DNA from: an uncultured Alphaproteobacteria bacterium
GTDB lineage: Bacteria > Pseudomonadota > Alphaproteobacteria > Micavibrionales > Micavibrionaceae
Reading direction: 5' to 3'
Assembly: GCA_937923625.1 (NCBI GenBank)
Contig: CALDTV010000016.1
Location: 99,791 to 163,790, forward strand
Length of the DNA: 64,000 nt
Shown: positions 61,493 to 64,000 of the stretch, in pieces
Numbering within the stretch: position 1 is the stretch's first letter
Layout: every line of letters begins with the position of its first letter
The notes under the pieces: generated by a model
The model's input: only the letters and a program-made list of their open reading frames with translations
Database searches by the model: none
What the model was told of the DNA's origin: nothing
Translations under genes and position numbers: made by a program

Positions 61493-64000
61493 GTGAGCAA
61501 AAAAGAAAGTGCTGATAGCCAAGAAGATCTAATTGAAACAGAAGAAATATCTGTTTCAATTGATGTTCCTGTTGATAGTCAGAGTTTTTCTGTACAAGAA
61601 AATGAAGTGGATGTTGCTAGTATTGAGACTGCCGCAGGTGAGGAGATAGCGGCGGAGGATGAAAATAATGTTTTAGAAGAAATCCTTCCTCTTGCTGATT
61701 TTGTTGGTGAAAAACCAAACACAAATCTGGAACGTGATGAATCCCTTGAGTTATTACATTCATTCAAACCGGGCCCTATTGTAAGTGATGGTTTAGATAT
61801 CAGCCAAGTGTCTTTATTGAACACGATAGAAGTTTCTGCATTCTCTCAAATGTTCAATATAACCGCTATAGAGAACTATAGCAGTTATATATTCAGTAGC
61901 TACATCAAACAATTTTCTGAAGAAGATAATGATATTAATATTTTTTCTGATAGATTTGCTATTAGCAGAAGAGAAAACATCAGTTCTCAGCAGGAATTGT
62001 TTAATAGTGAAAGTAGTTCAACAAATATCGTACCAACACTTACAATAAACAACCCTGCGGCGATAGCCGAAGGCGCAAGCATTACGATTACGGATACCAT
62101 CCTTGATGGGGCGGATGCAGATGATGCGGACGCGAATATTACTTATACAGCAAGTGCGATTACCAATGGTCAGATTGAACTAACAACGAATGTTGGCGTA
62201 GCGATCACCAGCTTCACCCACGCACAAGTCGCGGCAGGTGAAGTGGTGTTTATTCATGATGGCAGTGACACCACCACCTCTGGCTTTAATGTCTCACTCG
62301 CTGATGGCGGTGAGAATGGCGCGGGTGCGGCAACAGGCACGGTAACGATTGGTATCACACCTGTGGATGATGCGCCGGTGGCAGTGAATAATATAGGCAC
62401 CACATTGGATGAAGCGGCAACGCAAACGATTACCAGTGCGATGTTATCGCATAGCGATAGTGATACGGCGGCGGGGAGTGTGACTTATACAGTAACAAGT
62501 GCTCTCATGAATGGTCAGTTGGAATTGACGACCAATACTGGTGTTGCGATCTCAACCTTCACACAAGATGATCTTGATAATAACCGCGTTGTCTACGTCC
62601 ATGATGGTTCTGAGACGATCAGTGATGTGTTTAGCTTTGAAGTATCAGATGGCACCACGACATTGACGGCAGATACATTTGTAATTACAGTCAATCCGAT
62701 TAATGATGCACCGACCTTAACAATAACGAACCCATCTGATATTTTAAAAGGTGCGAGTATCACGATCACGGATACCATCTTGGATGGCGCGGATGCGGAT
62801 GATACAGATGGTAATATCACTTATACAGCAAGCGCCATTACCAATGGTCAGATTGAATTAACAACAAATGTCGGTGTGGCAATTACTAGCTTCACGCACG
62901 CGCAAGTCGCGGCAGGTGAAGTGGCATTTATCCATGATGGCTCTGACACCACCACCTCTGGCTTTAATATTTCCTTAGCGGATGGTGGTGAGAATGGCGC
63001 GGGCGCAGCCACAGGCACTGTAACGATTGGGATTACGCCAGTCGATGATGCACCCGTGGCGGTGAATAATACAGGCGCCACATTGGATGAGGCGGCAACG
63101 CAAACGATTACCAGTGCGATGTTAAGCCATAGTGATAGTGATACGGCGGCGGGCAATGTGACTTATACAGTGACAGCTCCATTGATGAATGGTCAGTTAG
63201 AACTCATCACCAATACTGGTGTTGCAATCTCAACCTTCACACAAGATGATCTTGATAATAACCGCGTTGTGTATGTGCATGATGGCAGTGAGACGATCAG
63301 TGACGTGCTTAACTTTGAGGTGAGTGATGGCACCACGACATTGGCGGCAGATACATTTGTGATTACAGTCAATCCGATAAATGATGCGCCGACTTTAACG
63401 GTGAATAATCCTGCGGCGATAGCCGGAGGCGCAAGCATTACGATTACGGATACCATCCTTGATGGGGCGGATGCAGATGATGCGGATAGCGATATTACTT
63501 ATACAGCAAGTGCGATTACCAATGGTCAGATTGAGTTAACAACGAATGTTGGTGTGGCTATTACCAGCTTCACCCACGCACAAGTCGCGGCAGGTGAAGT
63601 GGTATTTGTTCATGATAACTCGAACACAACAACAAGTGGCTTTATTGTCTCTTTGGCGGATGGCGGTGAGAATGGCGCGGGTGCGGCAACGGGTACGGTG
63701 GCGATTAGTATAGCAACTTTTGGAACTTCAGGAGATGATGTTATTGAAGGTGATAATGGGAATAATATTATTTCTGGGCTTGGCGGAAATGACATTATTC
63801 GTGGAAATTCCGTGACCGCTTTAACACCTGTAAACTTAACACAAACCACTTTAAATCCCTCTCCTTCATCCGCCCCTAATTTTGGCTCATCTGTCGGGAT
63901 CAGTGGATCTGTGATGATTGTGAGTGATACTCAATATTCGGACAGTGAATACCAGGAAGGACGGGTCTATTTAGTTGATACGAATACAAATGCGATTTTA
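61493..64000 (+). CDS. large RTX/cadherin-like adhesin, 5' part
   Basis: Starts at GTG 61493 after AAGGAG and stays open to the window end (at least 836 codons). Residues 1-180 are acidic with no signal peptide; TAAG at 46-49 resembles the LapG cleavage site of LapA. From residue ~183, cadherin/CSPG-like units (PAAIAEGASITITDTILDGADADD ... ITNGQIELTTNVGVAITSFTHAQVAAGEVVFIHDGS) repeat with a 226-residue super-period. Then an RTX segment GTSGDDVIEGDNGNNIISGLGGNDIIRG and an FG-GAP-like start (NFGSSVGISGSVMIVSD). A type I secretion substrate is expected; transporter genes are not in the window. Confidence 0.85.
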   Translation, partial: MSKKESADSQEDLIETEEISVSIDVPVDSQSFSVQENEVDVASIETAAGEEIAAEDENNVLEEILPLADFVGEKPNTNLERDESLELLHSFKPGPIVSDGLDISQVSLLNTIEVSAFSQMFNITAIENYSSYIFSSYIKQFSEEDNDINIFSDRFAISRRENISSQQELFNSESSSTNIVPTLTINNPAAIAEGASITITDTILDGADADDADANITYTASAITNGQIELTTNVGVAITSFTHAQVAAGEVVFIHDGSDTTTSGFNVSLADGGENGAGAATGTVTIGITPVDDAPVAVNNIGTTLDEAATQTITSAMLSHSDSDTAAGSVTYTVTSALMNGQLELTTNTGVAISTFTQDDLDNNRVVYVHDGSETISDVFSFEVSDGTTTLTADTFVITVNPINDAPTLTITNPSDILKGASITITDTILDGADADDTDGNITYTASAITNGQIELTTNVGVAITSFTHAQVAAGEVAFIHDGSDTTTSGFNISLADGGENGAGAATGTVTIGITPVDDAPVAVNNTGATLDEAATQTITSAMLSHSDSDTAAGNVTYTVTAPLMNGQLELITNTGVAISTFTQDDLDNNRVVYVHDGSETISDVLNFEVSDGTTTLAADTFVITVNPINDAPTLTVNNPAAIAGGASITITDTILDGADADDADSDITYTASAITNGQIELTTNVGVAITSFTHAQVAAGEVVFVHDNSNTTTSGFIVSLADGGENGAGAATGTVAISIATFGTSGDDVIEGDNGNNIISGLGGNDIIRGNSVTALTPVNLTQTTLNPSPSSAPNFGSSVGISGSVMIVSDTQYSDSEYQEGRVYLVDTNTNAIL
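62042..64000 (+). repeat. 678-bp in-frame tandem repeats of the adhesin
   Basis: Unit starts at 62042, 62720 and 63398, each 678 bases (226 residues) and each built of two cadherin-like domains; the third is cut by the change to the RTX segment near 63720. Copies are similar enough at DNA level for recombination to change the number. Confidence 0.8.

Noticed and set aside
62593..63849. Several long minus-strand reading frames in the adhesin
   Set aside because: They are Ser/Val/Ala-rich shadows of repeated coding DNA, without ribosome sites.

Overview
The window is a piece of an AT-rich alphaproteobacterial chromosome. Supporting this are an NDUFA12-family complex I protein next to mlaD, DUF2155, aat, accC and accB; a CtrA-type regulator whose DNA-binding half is almost textbook CtrA; a short class I NrdA; two transglutaminase-like cysteine proteinases; and a palindromic intergenic repeat of the kind common in Rickettsiales and relatives. 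The sequence alone does not fix the order; a Rickettsiales-, Holosporales- or Micavibrio-like lineage would fit.

Positions 1-36400 are mostly housekeeping: thiol and copper handling (DsbA-like, PCuAC, SCO), aroQ, acyl-CoA dehydrogenase, panC, a FadL-type porin, PhoH, nrdB and nrdA (separated by an unknown gene and msrB), pyruvate kinase, msrA between two cysteine proteinases, a D-Ala-D-Ala carboxypeptidase with a SPOR domain, clpS-clpA, a lipid/fatty-acid cluster, gpt, polA and rlmB. Odd items here are an aat gene with no normal start codon, a gene with 29-residue repeats bounded by near-identical terminators, an ADP-ribosyltransferase-like protein and a long convergent overlap at rlmB.

A tRNA-Tyr (GTA) at 36391-36476 is the insertion site of a 12.6-kb integrative element ending at 49121, bounded by a 19-bp direct repeat with one mismatch. 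It carries a tyrosine integrase, a Rep-like protein, a RarA-C-like helical protein, a second tyrosine recombinase, a strongly structured candidate RNA, a membrane protein, a D5-type helicase and, as cargo, a two-gene unit: a CtrA mimic with a degenerate receiver plus a second winged helix, and a protein with four sigma-region-4-like modules. No conjugation or capsid genes are seen, so it looks like a satellite or mobilisable island. Two matching palindrome pairs, each with 61-bp spacing, flank its central part.

Directly after attR a large serine recombinase sits between perfect 125-bp inverted repeats. Inversion would keep its reading frame and swap only its C-terminal tail. Then follow a radical SAM gene and a Crp/Fnr regulator behind a perfect CRP-type palindrome, an ankyrin-like gene and a TrmB-type regulator.

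The right end holds a 1929-residue protein with an N-terminal HExxH metalloprotease domain and a C-terminal ABC1/AarF-like kinase remnant, bracketed by an IS6-type fragment and a complete IS6-type element. The last gene, cut by the window end, is a large RTX/cadherin-like adhesin with 678-bp tandem repeats.
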